DNA of 8,301 nt, taken from Acidimicrobiia bacterium (GTDB lineage: Bacteria > Actinomycetota > Acidimicrobiia > Spongiisociales > UBA5794). The first letter of the stretch is position 1. The number at the start of each line of letters is the position of its first letter. Location of the stretch: NCBI GenBank assembly GCA_013001485.1, contig JABDMN010000267.1:1-8301 (forward strand), in the 5' to 3' direction. The notes beneath the pieces are model-generated. The model was not told the DNA's origin, made no database searches, and saw only the letters and a program-made list of their open reading frames with translations. This document shows positions 1 to 5,154 of this stretch, one piece after another. The translations under genes and the position numbers were made by a program.

Positions 1-30
1 ACGCTGCGCGTCGAGTCCTTTGTGCCCGGT

Positions 31-99
31 GGCTGCCAGTTCCCAGTTCCCAGTTACCAGCTTCCGGCTCCGGCGGCTGGTAGCTGGTAGCCGGCAGCC
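31..99. repeat. Degenerate 7-bp tandem repeats forming a long imperfect palindrome
   Basis: This non-coding tract is built of heptamers. On the left arm, read from position 34, the units are TGCCAGT, TCCCAGT, TCCCAGT, TACCAGC and TTCCGGC. The right arm, read as its reverse complement from position 96, is TGCCGGC, TACCAGC, TACCAGC. The two arms can therefore fold on each other: GGCTGCC (31-37) pairs with GGCAGCC (93-99), and TACCAGCT (55-62) pairs with AGCTGGTA (82-89). It lies just downstream of the Yip1-like gene and its hairpin. Transcribed, it would form a GC-rich stem of imperfect pairs. Its role is unknown; it may be a dispersed intergenic repeat or part of a termination or RNA-stability region. 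Confidence 0.75.
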
Positions 100-124
100 A
101 TCTTCTGAGCTTTGCTCAGAAGAT
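100..124 (-). terminator. Hairpin over the stop codon of the Yip1-like gene
   Basis: ATCTTCTGAGC (100-110) and GCTCAGAAGAT (114-124) are a perfect 11-bp inverted repeat around a 3-base loop. The stop codon of the minus-strand gene (116-118) lies in one arm. There is no run of T after the stem on the minus strand, so it is not a textbook intrinsic terminator. Strong stems without a U-tail at gene ends are common in high-GC actinobacteria, and a terminator or 3'-end protection role is the likely reading. Confidence 0.65.
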
Positions 125-595
125 GAACGTCCAGATCCCCTTGATCACCAGGTAGGCGATCCATCCGACTCCTACGGTCCCGATCGCTTTGCCCGTCGTG
201 AAGTCCTGTCCTTCTCGAACAGCGACCACTGAGGCGATGAGGGCCCAGATCGAGCCGACGACGATGCCGAACCAGGGGATGATGGCCAGGACCAGCGGTG
301 CCTGGGCGAACCCGAGCACCCGCAGCATCTCGCCCACGTCGGTCTGGCCCTCGAAGAAGGTCGTGCCGATCCATGCGGTCAGGACCGACCACACGACCCA
401 GGCGACCAGGCCTCCGATCGTGGCGACGATGAAGGGCCAGATGAAGCCTTTGGCGGCGAAGGCGGTGCCGAGGCCGGTGATGAGTGACGTGATAGCCACG
501 ATGAGCCCGGCTTGGCCGGTGAACTGCTCGTCCTTTTCGATGGTGTTGTAGAAGTCGAGGTCGAGCCGTGCTGCGCGGATGGCGTTTTGAATCAT
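116..595 (-). CDS. Yip1-family integral membrane protein
   Basis: The 159-residue protein has a short polar N-terminus (MIQNAIRAARLDLDFYNTIE) followed by about five hydrophobic stretches, roughly at residues 27-48, 50-75, 92-104, 105-125 and 136-158. The layout matches the bacterial Yip1 domain family: an N-terminal amphipathic segment, then a membrane bundle with a Gly-rich Trp/Ala second helix and an FAxAPL-like motif (FAQAPLVL, about residues 96-103). The function of these bacterial proteins is not established. ATG 595 is chosen because a TAACGT box ends six bases upstream of it, the same spacing as at three neighbouring genes. The gene diverges from the lipoprotein gene at 700 and ends inside a strong hairpin. 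Confidence 0.85.
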   Translation of the reverse strand: MIQNAIRAARLDLDFYNTIEKDEQFTGQAGLIVAITSLITGLGTAFAAKGFIWPFIVATIGGLVAWVVWSVLTAWIGTTFFEGQTDVGEMLRVLGFAQAPLVLAIIPWFGIVVGSIWALIASVVAVREGQDFTTGKAIGTVGVGWIAYLVIKGIWTFIF

Positions 596-601
596 GCGGT
601 C

Positions 602-607
602 ACGTTA
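602..607 (-). promoter_or_regulatory. -10 box of the Yip1-like gene (leaderless start)
   Basis: On the minus strand TAACGT is followed by exactly six bases and then the ATG at 595. This places the expected transcription start on the first base of the start codon. There is no Shine-Dalgarno sequence in between. No convincing -35 element was seen. Confidence 0.6.
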
Positions 608-634
608 GTGACCGGCTCCTGTGCCGCCCTGGCC

Positions 635-681
635 GACGCCGGACCACATGGGCATTCAGTCTCTACGGACTAGCCGGCGTC
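635..681. promoter_or_regulatory. Inverted repeat between two divergent promoters, candidate operator
   Basis: GACGCCGG (635-642) and CCGGCGTC (674-681) are perfect 8-bp inverted copies with centres 39 bp apart. A further GGCC flanks each arm (631-634 and 684-687). The right arm abuts the -10 box of the plus-strand lipoprotein gene. The left arm lies just upstream of the minus-strand promoter. It could be a two-site operator for both genes. With arms this GC-rich in GC-rich DNA, chance is possible. Confidence 0.3.
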
Positions 682-687
682 TGGGCC

Positions 688-693
688 TAGCGT
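688..693 (+). promoter_or_regulatory. -10 box of the Thr-rich lipoprotein gene (leaderless start)
   Basis: TAGCGT is followed by six bases and then GTG 700, so the predicted transcription start coincides with the start codon. The purine-rich GAGGG at 694-698 is too close to the GTG to act as a normal ribosome binding site. Confidence 0.55.
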
Positions 694-699
694 GAGGGT

Positions 700-1542
700 G
701 TGAAACGTGCCGCTGTCCTCGTCGTTGTCCTTGGTCTCGTTGCGGGATCGTGTGGCGGTGAAGAGGCCACTGAGGAGACCACCACCACAACCGTGGCGAC
801 AACCTCTACGACGACCACCACGATCCCCGTCCGGACCCTCACGGCATCGCCGGCGTCGATCACGGTCGATGGCTCCGACGCCGAGTGGGCCTCCATCGAG
901 GGGCTCCGGCTCAAGATGGATTCGGTCCACGGCGTCTACGGGCTGGATCCTGCCTGGGTCGACGTCAAGGTCGCCCACGACGACTCGCACATCTACGTGC
1001 TGATGCGCCTCGACGACGACTACAACTGGGACGCTGACGACCCGCGGTTGTCGGGGGCGCCTTCGGTTGCGTGGGCGATCGATGCGACAGCCGGTCCCGC
1101 CCATGGTGCCGGTGACACCGATCGTGACGCTTCGTTCGGAGTCACCGATATCTGGCAGTGGAAGCTGGCATGTCCGTCAGGGACCTCCGCTGGCGGGGCT
1201 GCCGGCGGCACTGCAGAGACCGGTGGTCTGGATCCGGACTGCTCCCTCGACGACCTGGTGGCATCGAACGCCTATGACGATGCGCCCGACTCCGGTGAGA
1301 ACTCGCTTCTCGGATCGTGGAGCCACACCGACCCCACCGCCGACGCTTTCGGCTCCTATGTGTTCGAGTTCAGCCGCCCTCTCCAGACCGGCGACGCCGA
1401 CGATCTGCAATTCGCAGTCGGGGATACAGCACTCCTCGCCCTCGCCTATTGGGACCCTGACAACGGCCCCGACGGATGGGAGCCGGACCTGCACGTCGTG
1501 AGTTCCTACGAGGGCTGGATCGAGGTCCTGATCTCGCCGTAG
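700..1542 (+). CDS. Secreted lipoprotein with ethylbenzene-dehydrogenase/DOMON-like domain
   Basis: The 280-residue protein starts with a GTG. A lipoprotein signal peptide (positive MKR, hydrophobic residues 4-15, lipobox AGSC with the acylated cysteine at 18) is followed by an acidic and Thr-rich linker (about 20-42), typical of actinobacterial surface lipoproteins. From about residue 50 the sequence reads as a beta-sandwich of the CBM9/DOMON/EB_dh type: an opening ITVDGSDAEW strand-turn, a central HIYVLMRLDDDYNW segment, and a DIWQWK motif near residue 151. In haem-b-binding gamma subunits of the ethylbenzene dehydrogenase/DMSO reductase group, the Lys of the equivalent DxWxWK motif is an axial ligand. 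Haem binding here is inferred, and no molybdoenzyme partner is encoded in the window. The region rich in Gly, Ala and Asp at about 161-190 looks like an inserted loop. It ends tail to tail with the 6-phosphogluconate dehydrogenase gene. Confidence 0.8.
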   Translation: MKRAAVLVVVLGLVAGSCGGEEATEETTTTTVATTSTTTTTIPVRTLTASPASITVDGSDAEWASIEGLRLKMDSVHGVYGLDPAWVDVKVAHDDSHIYVLMRLDDDYNWDADDPRLSGAPSVAWAIDATAGPAHGAGDTDRDASFGVTDIWQWKLACPSGTSAGGAAGGTAETGGLDPDCSLDDLVASNAYDDAPDSGENSLLGSWSHTDPTADAFGSYVFEFSRPLQTGDADDLQFAVGDTALLALAYWDPDNGPDGWEPDLHVVSSYEGWIEVLISP

Positions 1543-1560
1543 GACGCCCGGGGCCCCTAC
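1539..1560. terminator. Weak shared hairpin between convergent genes
   Basis: GTAGG (1539-1543) and CCTAC (1556-1560) pair around a GC-rich loop that contains CCCGGG. Both TAG stop codons of the converging genes sit in the opposing arms. The stem is only 5 bp and there is no T-run, so terminator function is tentative. TAG facing TAG already gives three paired bases by itself. Confidence 0.3.
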
Positions 1561-2462
1561 TCCTTCTTGACTGCGTGGCCCCCGAACTGGTTGCGCATCG
1601 CCGACACCAGACGGTCGGAATACTCCACCTCGTCGCGGGATGCGATCCGCCGCATCAGCGACAACGTGATGACGGGTGCTGCGACGTTGAGGTCGATGGA
1701 CTCCTTCACCGTCCAGCGCCCCTCGCCTGAGTCGGGCACGAACGGAGCGATCCCCTCCATCGTCACGTTCTCGGCGAGAGCGGTCGCAGTGAGGTCCAGC
1801 AGCCAGGAACGGACGACCGACCCGTATCTCCAGATCTCTGCCACCTGGTGGAGGTCGAGATCGAACTCATCCTTGGCCTCCATGATGGCGAAGCCCTCCG
1901 CGTAGGCCTGCATCAGCCCGTACTCGACTCCGTTGTGCACCATCTTGGTGAAGTGTCCCGCCCCGGGCGGGCCCACATGACCCCACCCCGTTGTTGGACT
2001 CGGTGCCAGTGCTTCGAGGAGGGGAGTGATGGTCGTCACCGGGTCCTGGTCTCCACCGACCATCATCGAGTACCCCTCGGCGAGGCCCCAGATGCCGCCC
2101 GACGTCCCGACATCGACGAGGTGTTGTCCTGCCTCCCGGCACTCCGATCCTCGCCTGACAGTGTCCTTGTAGTTCGAATTGCCACCGTCGATGACGATGT
2201 CGCCGTCATCGAGATGTGGAAGCAGGCCCTCGATGGTGGCATCGACGGGTCGCCCGGCCGGGACCATGATCCACACCACTCGCGGCGCCGAGAGCTTGGC
2301 CGCGACGTCCTCGAGCGATGTGGCCCCGTCGGCGCCGTTTGCGACGGCCGCGGCAACGGCATCTTCACTGAGGTCGAATCCGACGACGCGATGACCCGCC
2401 TCGACCAGGCGTTGGGCCATGTTGGCCCCCATCTTCCCCAGGCCGATCATGCCGACGTCCAT
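1557..2462 (-). CDS. gnd: 6-phosphogluconate dehydrogenase, decarboxylating (short NAD-type)
   Basis: It oxidatively decarboxylates 6-phosphogluconate to ribulose 5-phosphate in the cytosolic pentose phosphate pathway. The 301 residues fit the short 6PGDH subfamily (GntZ/YqeC-like, about 300 residues) and not the 470-residue NADP form. Visible motifs are the dinucleotide loop GLGKMG (7-12), the substrate loop DGGNSN (92-97), SGGIWG (121-126), and the catalytic segment GAGHFTKMVHNGVEYG (167-182) with the general base Lys173, Asn177 and Glu180. The residue at the end of the second beta strand is Asp30 (VGFD), which usually selects NAD over NADP. The start at 2462 is supported by AAGGAG (2472-2467), the only canonical Shine-Dalgarno site seen at a start in this window, although the 4-base spacer is short. 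It diverges from the operon beginning at 2525. Confidence 0.93.
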   Translation of the reverse strand: MDVGMIGLGKMGANMAQRLVEAGHRVVGFDLSEDAVAAAVANGADGATSLEDVAAKLSAPRVVWIMVPAGRPVDATIEGLLPHLDDGDIVIDGGNSNYKDTVRRGSECREAGQHLVDVGTSGGIWGLAEGYSMMVGGDQDPVTTITPLLEALAPSPTTGWGHVGPPGAGHFTKMVHNGVEYGLMQAYAEGFAIMEAKDEFDLDLHQVAEIWRYGSVVRSWLLDLTATALAENVTMEGIAPFVPDSGEGRWTVKESIDLNVAAPVITLSLMRRIASRDEVEYSDRLVSAMRNQFGGHAVKKE

Positions 2463-2466
2463 GCAA

Positions 2467-2472
2467 CTCCTT
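2467..2472 (-). promoter_or_regulatory. Shine-Dalgarno site of gnd
   Basis: AAGGAG on the minus strand lies four bases before ATG 2462. It shows that gnd has a leadered mRNA, unlike most neighbours, and it fixes the start codon. Confidence 0.65.
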
Positions 2473-2489
2473 AGTGGTGGTCGAGGGGG

Positions 2490-2495
2490 AGGCTA
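2490..2495 (-). promoter_or_regulatory. Possible -10 box of gnd
   Basis: TAGCCT on the minus strand would give a transcription start near 2483 and a leader of about 20 bases carrying the AAGGAG site. It is a weak single-element match with no clear -35 partner. Confidence 0.3.
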
Positions 2496-2512
2496 GGGGA
2501 CCCTTCCGTTGG

Positions 2513-2518
2513 TACCGT
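2513..2518 (+). promoter_or_regulatory. -10 box of the three-gene operon (leaderless start)
   Basis: TACCGT is followed by exactly six bases and then GTG 2525. The same box and spacing occur upstream of the genes at 595 and 700, and a TACCGT also precedes the gene at 5155. It supports GTG 2525 over the upstream in-frame GTG at 2474, which would put the promoter inside the coding sequence. Confidence 0.6.
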
Positions 2519-2524
2519 GTCGGC

Positions 2525-2953
2525 GTGTCTAGACCCGTCGTCGCAGTCGAAATCCCGATGCTGGGAGACGCCCGGCGCCGCCACTGGGCCAAGGTCGTCA
2601 CGTTCGTGGACGTGTCCAAGAGCAACGGCTGGGCCTTCGAAGGCGACTTCATCGCTGATGGTGGAGTGCAGGACGTCGAGTCCGGCTCGGTCGTCCTCGT
2701 GTACGGGGAGCGGGGGTCGCGAGGGACCCCCCATTCGATGGCGGCCGTGTTCACCGCCAATCCCGACGGGACGCTGTCCCGGCATCTCGAGGCAGAGGGC
2801 CGGGCCTGGGCACGGACGCTGCGCGACGAGGTCGCCGAGCTCCTCGAGGCCGACAATCCGATTGTGGCCAGGCCTTGGGACCCTGCCCTGCTCGCCTACG
2901 ACGACGCCGCCATCCTCGAAGAAGTGCGTCGTCGCGGCCTCGACGAAGAGTGA
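2525..2953 (+). CDS. Conserved-looking hypothetical protein, first gene of a three-gene operon
   Basis: The 142-residue soluble protein has no signal peptide or membrane segment, and I do not recognise its family. Residues 1-85 look beta-rich (RPVVAVEIPM, HWAKVVTFVDVS, GSVVLVYGERG, SMAAVFTANPDG). Residues 86-142 are mainly helical and acidic, with a charged C-terminus (EEVRRRGLDEE). No catalytic motif is evident. Its stop lies 5 bases before the ATG of the hydrolase gene, or overlaps an alternative GTG there, so the two are probably translated from one mRNA. Because it leads the operon it may be an accessory or regulatory partner of the two enzymes, but this is a guess. A longer reading frame from 2474 is rejected on promoter position. 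Confidence 0.75.
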   Translation: MSRPVVAVEIPMLGDARRRHWAKVVTFVDVSKSNGWAFEGDFIADGGVQDVESGSVVLVYGERGSRGTPHSMAAVFTANPDGTLSRHLEAEGRAWARTLRDEVAELLEADNPIVARPWDPALLAYDDAAILEEVRRRGLDEE

Positions 2954-2958
2954 GCGTC

Positions 2959-3768
2959 ATGCCTCAGCTGGAGGAGTTGTACGCCGGGGTCTTCCGACGT
3001 CGTCACGAAGCTCTCGATCTCAACTGCGGCATCGTGGTCGGCTCAGACGGCATCGCAGTCATCGACACGCGGGAGACTCCGACAGCGGGTCAGGACCTCA
3101 TGGACGCCGTGCGGGCCATCAGCGATCTGCCGGTCCGGTGGGTCGTCAACACCCACTGGCACTGGGATCACGCCTGGGGGAACGCAGCGTTTCCTGACGG
3201 GGCTATCTGGGGACACACCCGGTGCCGTGAGGTCCTCGAGGCGGTAGGCCCCGATGACGTCGCCGCCGTCAAGCATTGGTTTCGTCCCGAACGCCACGCC
3301 GAGCTCGACGATCTCGAAGTCGTGCCACCGCACCACACGTTCGACGACATCGCGTTCATCGACCTCGGAGACCGTGGCCTCACGTTGACCTATCACGGTC
3401 TGGCGCACACCGACGCCGACATCGTCGTCGGCGTCACCGATGCACCCGTGTTGTTCGCCGGAGACCTCGTCGAGGAGTCGGCTCCGCCGTACTTCGGCGA
3501 CGGATACCCGCTCGACTGGCCGGGAACCCTCGACTCGGTGATCGCCACCCGTCCTGAGGTTGTGGTGCCGGGTCATGGCGACACCATCGACCTGGCGTAC
3601 GTCTCGGAGCAGCGGGCCTCCATCGCGTCGACCGTCGAAGCAGCTCGCTCTGCTCACACCGCGGGGATCCCGATTGCCGAAGTCCCGGTGGCGGGCTTGC
3701 CGTTCCCCGAGCCCACCACCCGCAGTCTCTTCGCCCGTGCCTACCTCCAGCTCGATTCGCATGAGTGA
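2959..3768 (+). CDS. Metallo-beta-lactamase-fold hydrolase
   Basis: The 269-residue enzyme has the complete metal site of the fold: HxHxDH as THWHWDH (His66, His68, Asp70, His71), His150 in GLAHTDAD, Asp169 in LFAGDLV, and His206 in VVPGHGD. It should bind one or two zinc or iron ions. The overall pattern (NTHWHWDHAWGN, PGHG) resembles the broad glyoxalase-II/quinoprotein-relay hydrolase group, so it probably hydrolyses a thioester, lactone or similar ester. The substrate cannot be told from sequence, and a beta-lactamase role should not be assumed. There is no signal peptide, so it is cytoplasmic. ATG 2959 is chosen; GTG 2950 in the same frame overlaps the preceding stop as GTGA and is a plausible alternative. 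The 3' end overlaps the oxidoreductase gene by 8 bp. Confidence 0.88.
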   Translation: MPQLEELYAGVFRRRHEALDLNCGIVVGSDGIAVIDTRETPTAGQDLMDAVRAISDLPVRWVVNTHWHWDHAWGNAAFPDGAIWGHTRCREVLEAVGPDDVAAVKHWFRPERHAELDDLEVVPPHHTFDDIAFIDLGDRGLTLTYHGLAHTDADIVVGVTDAPVLFAGDLVEESAPPYFGDGYPLDWPGTLDSVIATRPEVVVPGHGDTIDLAYVSEQRASIASTVEAARSAHTAGIPIAEVPVAGLPFPEPTTRSLFARAYLQLDSHE

Positions 3769-4885
3769 GGTGACGGTCGGGCTCTCGGGAGGCACCCAGC
3801 CTCCGTTGCGCCAGATCTCCATGGCACTCCGCCTGGCCAGGTCGCCGTGGTTCGACACCCTGTGGACGGTCGATCACTTTGTCGGCTTCTTCCCGAAAGC
3901 CATTTGGGACGAGGACTTCTCCTGGATGGCAAAGCCGGGCACCACTCCAGACGCCTACTACGACTATCAGACCTTGCTCGGCTACCTGGCGAGGCGGGCG
4001 GGCAACGTACGGCTGGCCGTTGGCGTCACCGAGCCGGTGCGTCGGCACCCCATGCTTCTTGCCCAGGCGTTCCTCACCCTCACCCACATGGTGAAACGCA
4101 GGCCCATCCTCGGCATCGGTTCAGGCGAGCGAGAGAACATCGAGCCGTTCGGACTCGACTTCGAGGCGCCGGTTTCCCGGTTGGAAGAGGCTCTGCAGAT
4201 CCTGCGAATGGTCTTCGACGGCGAAGGACCAATCGACTTCCAGGGGCGTTTCCACCAGCTCGACCACGCCGAGATGGACCTGCGTCCGGGAGCGGTCGGT
4301 GCTCCGGAGATCTGGGTTGCTGCCCACGGCCCTCGCATGCTGCGGTTGTGCGGGACGTACGCCGACGGCTGGTGGCCGACGCTGCCGATGAGCCCCGACG
4401 ACTACGCCGGGAAGCTGCACGCGATCCGGGCCGCGGCGCGTCTCGCCCGGCGTGATCCGGCCGCCATCACTCCGGGATACCAGGTGTTCTGTGTGATCGG
4501 TCGATCCGAAAAGCACGCCCGCAAGCTGCTCGACACCAAACCGGTCCGGCTCTCGGCACTGCTCGCCACCGACGAGGTCTGGAAGGCCGCCGGGCTCACC
4601 CATCCGCTTGGCGAAGGGTTTGGCGGGATGATCGACATCGTGCCTTCGCGCTACTCACGTGCAGAACTCGAGGATGCGATGGCGAAGGTGCCGGTCGAGA
4701 TGCTCGCCGATCTCGTGGTGTGGGGCACCAGGGAGCGAGTTCTCGATCAGCTCCGCGACTACGTCGAAGTCGGACTGCGCCACGTCGTGCTCGCCCCGGT
4801 ATCTGGCCTGGTATCGAGGCGCGACGCCATAGGCGCGGTCCGCTCCATCGTTTGGATCGCCCGCCGGATGCGATCAGGGAGATAA
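3761..4885 (+). CDS. Luciferase-like (LLM) oxidoreductase, probably F420-dependent
   Basis: The 374-residue protein is a TIM-barrel oxidoreductase of the bacterial luciferase/F420-reductase superfamily. Seen in sequence: VDHF (37-40) at the end of an early strand, a VTEPVRRHPMLLAQAFLTL helix segment (about 88-106), the cofactor loop GIGSGERENIEPFG (118-131), GPRMLRLCGTYADGWWP (from 190), and a C-terminal WGTRERVLDQLRDYVEVGLRHVVL segment. The GxGxGExENxEPFG loop is like that of mycobacterial phthiodiolone ketoreductase and F420-dependent glucose-6-phosphate dehydrogenase relatives, so F420H2 or F420 is favoured over FMN. The substrate is unknown. ATG 3761 lies in ATGAGTGA, giving an 8-bp overlap with the hydrolase and no Shine-Dalgarno site, which suggests coupled translation. 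The stop overlaps the tail of the convergent small lipoprotein gene. Confidence 0.9.
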   Translation: MSEVTVGLSGGTQPPLRQISMALRLARSPWFDTLWTVDHFVGFFPKAIWDEDFSWMAKPGTTPDAYYDYQTLLGYLARRAGNVRLAVGVTEPVRRHPMLLAQAFLTLTHMVKRRPILGIGSGERENIEPFGLDFEAPVSRLEEALQILRMVFDGEGPIDFQGRFHQLDHAEMDLRPGAVGAPEIWVAAHGPRMLRLCGTYADGWWPTLPMSPDDYAGKLHAIRAAARLARRDPAAITPGYQVFCVIGRSEKHARKLLDTKPVRLSALLATDEVWKAAGLTHPLGEGFGGMIDIVPSRYSRAELEDAMAKVPVEMLADLVVWGTRERVLDQLRDYVEVGLRHVVLAPVSGLVSRRDAIGAVRSIVWIARRMRSGR

Positions 4886-5065
4886 CTGGTCGTTGATAGC
4901 GGCATTGCGGTCCTCGAGGAGGTCCGCCGTCGAGTTCGCTCGCTCAACCAGTCGACCCTGCTGGGTCTGTGGCTCACCAGGATTCGTCGTCGACGTCGGG
5001 GCTGGGTCGCTGCCGCACGCCGCCAACGCGGCGACGAGCATGACGGCAGCAAGAAGACGCTTCAT
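4874..5065 (-). CDS. Small lipoprotein
   Basis: The 63-residue product has a convincing lipoprotein signal peptide: MKR, a hydrophobic core at 4-14, and the lipobox LAAC with the acylated cysteine at 17. The mature chain of 47 residues is polar, Pro/Thr/Ser-rich at first (SDPAPTSTTNPGEPQTQQG), then charged and probably helical (RLVERANSTADLLEDRNAAINDQL). The function is unknown. Its last 12 bases overlap the end of the oxidoreductase gene on the other strand, and it diverges from the ABC-F gene. The ATG at 5065 is preceded by GATAGAT five bases away, the same arrangement as at the AAA+ gene. Confidence 0.65.
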   Translation of the reverse strand: MKRLLAAVMLVAALAACGSDPAPTSTTNPGEPQTQQGRLVERANSTADLLEDRNAAINDQLSP

Positions 5066-5070
5066 GCACC

Positions 5071-5077
5071 ATCTATC
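5071..5077 (-). promoter_or_regulatory. Possible -10 element of the small lipoprotein gene
   Basis: GATAGAT on the minus strand ends five bases before ATG 5065. In the same register as the other leaderless genes the hexamer would be GATAGA, a poor TAnnnT match. The wider GCCGATAG resembles the GCCGATAA element of FliA/WhiG-type sigma factors, but no matching -35 was seen. Confidence 0.3.
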
Positions 5078-5139
5078 GGCCCCGGCTCCACAAAGCTGAA
5101 CCCGGTCGCACGCCTGCCAGGGGACGTGGCGACGCCGAG

Positions 5140-5145
5140 TACCGT
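5140..5145 (+). promoter_or_regulatory. -10 box of the ABC-F gene
   Basis: TACCGT is the same hexamer as at 2513. The expected transcription start is about 5152, which lies downstream of GTG 5149 and three bases before ATG 5155. It therefore favours the ATG as the true start with almost no leader. Confidence 0.5.
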
Positions 5146-5154
5146 TCCGTGCCG

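Noticed and set aside
780..825. ACC/ACG/ACA-rich stretch as a possible microsatellite
   Set aside because: It encodes the Thr-rich linker of the lipoprotein with mixed codons, so it is explained as protein low complexity and not as a phase-variable DNA repeat.
670..1104. Arg/Val-rich minus-strand frame opposite the lipoprotein gene
   Set aside because: Its composition results from the Thr-codon repeats of the real gene read on the other strand.
1848..2474. Open frame of 208 codons on the plus strand opposite gnd
   Set aside because: It is antisense to a full-length enzyme with all catalytic residues, and its product is unrecognisable.
2875..2958. N-terminal extension of the hydrolase frame
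   Set aside because: It overlaps the end of the preceding gene, is Arg/Pro-rich, and the family N-terminus fits the start at 2950 or 2959.
3560..3760. N-terminal extension of the oxidoreductase frame
   Set aside because: The extension lies inside the hydrolase gene, reads as Ser/Arg/Pro-rich shadow sequence, and the family N-terminus begins at ATG 3761.
3043..3858. Open frame of 271 codons on the minus strand opposite the hydrolase gene
   Set aside because: The plus strand encodes an intact metal-binding hydrolase here. The antisense translation shows no family signature and no start signal.
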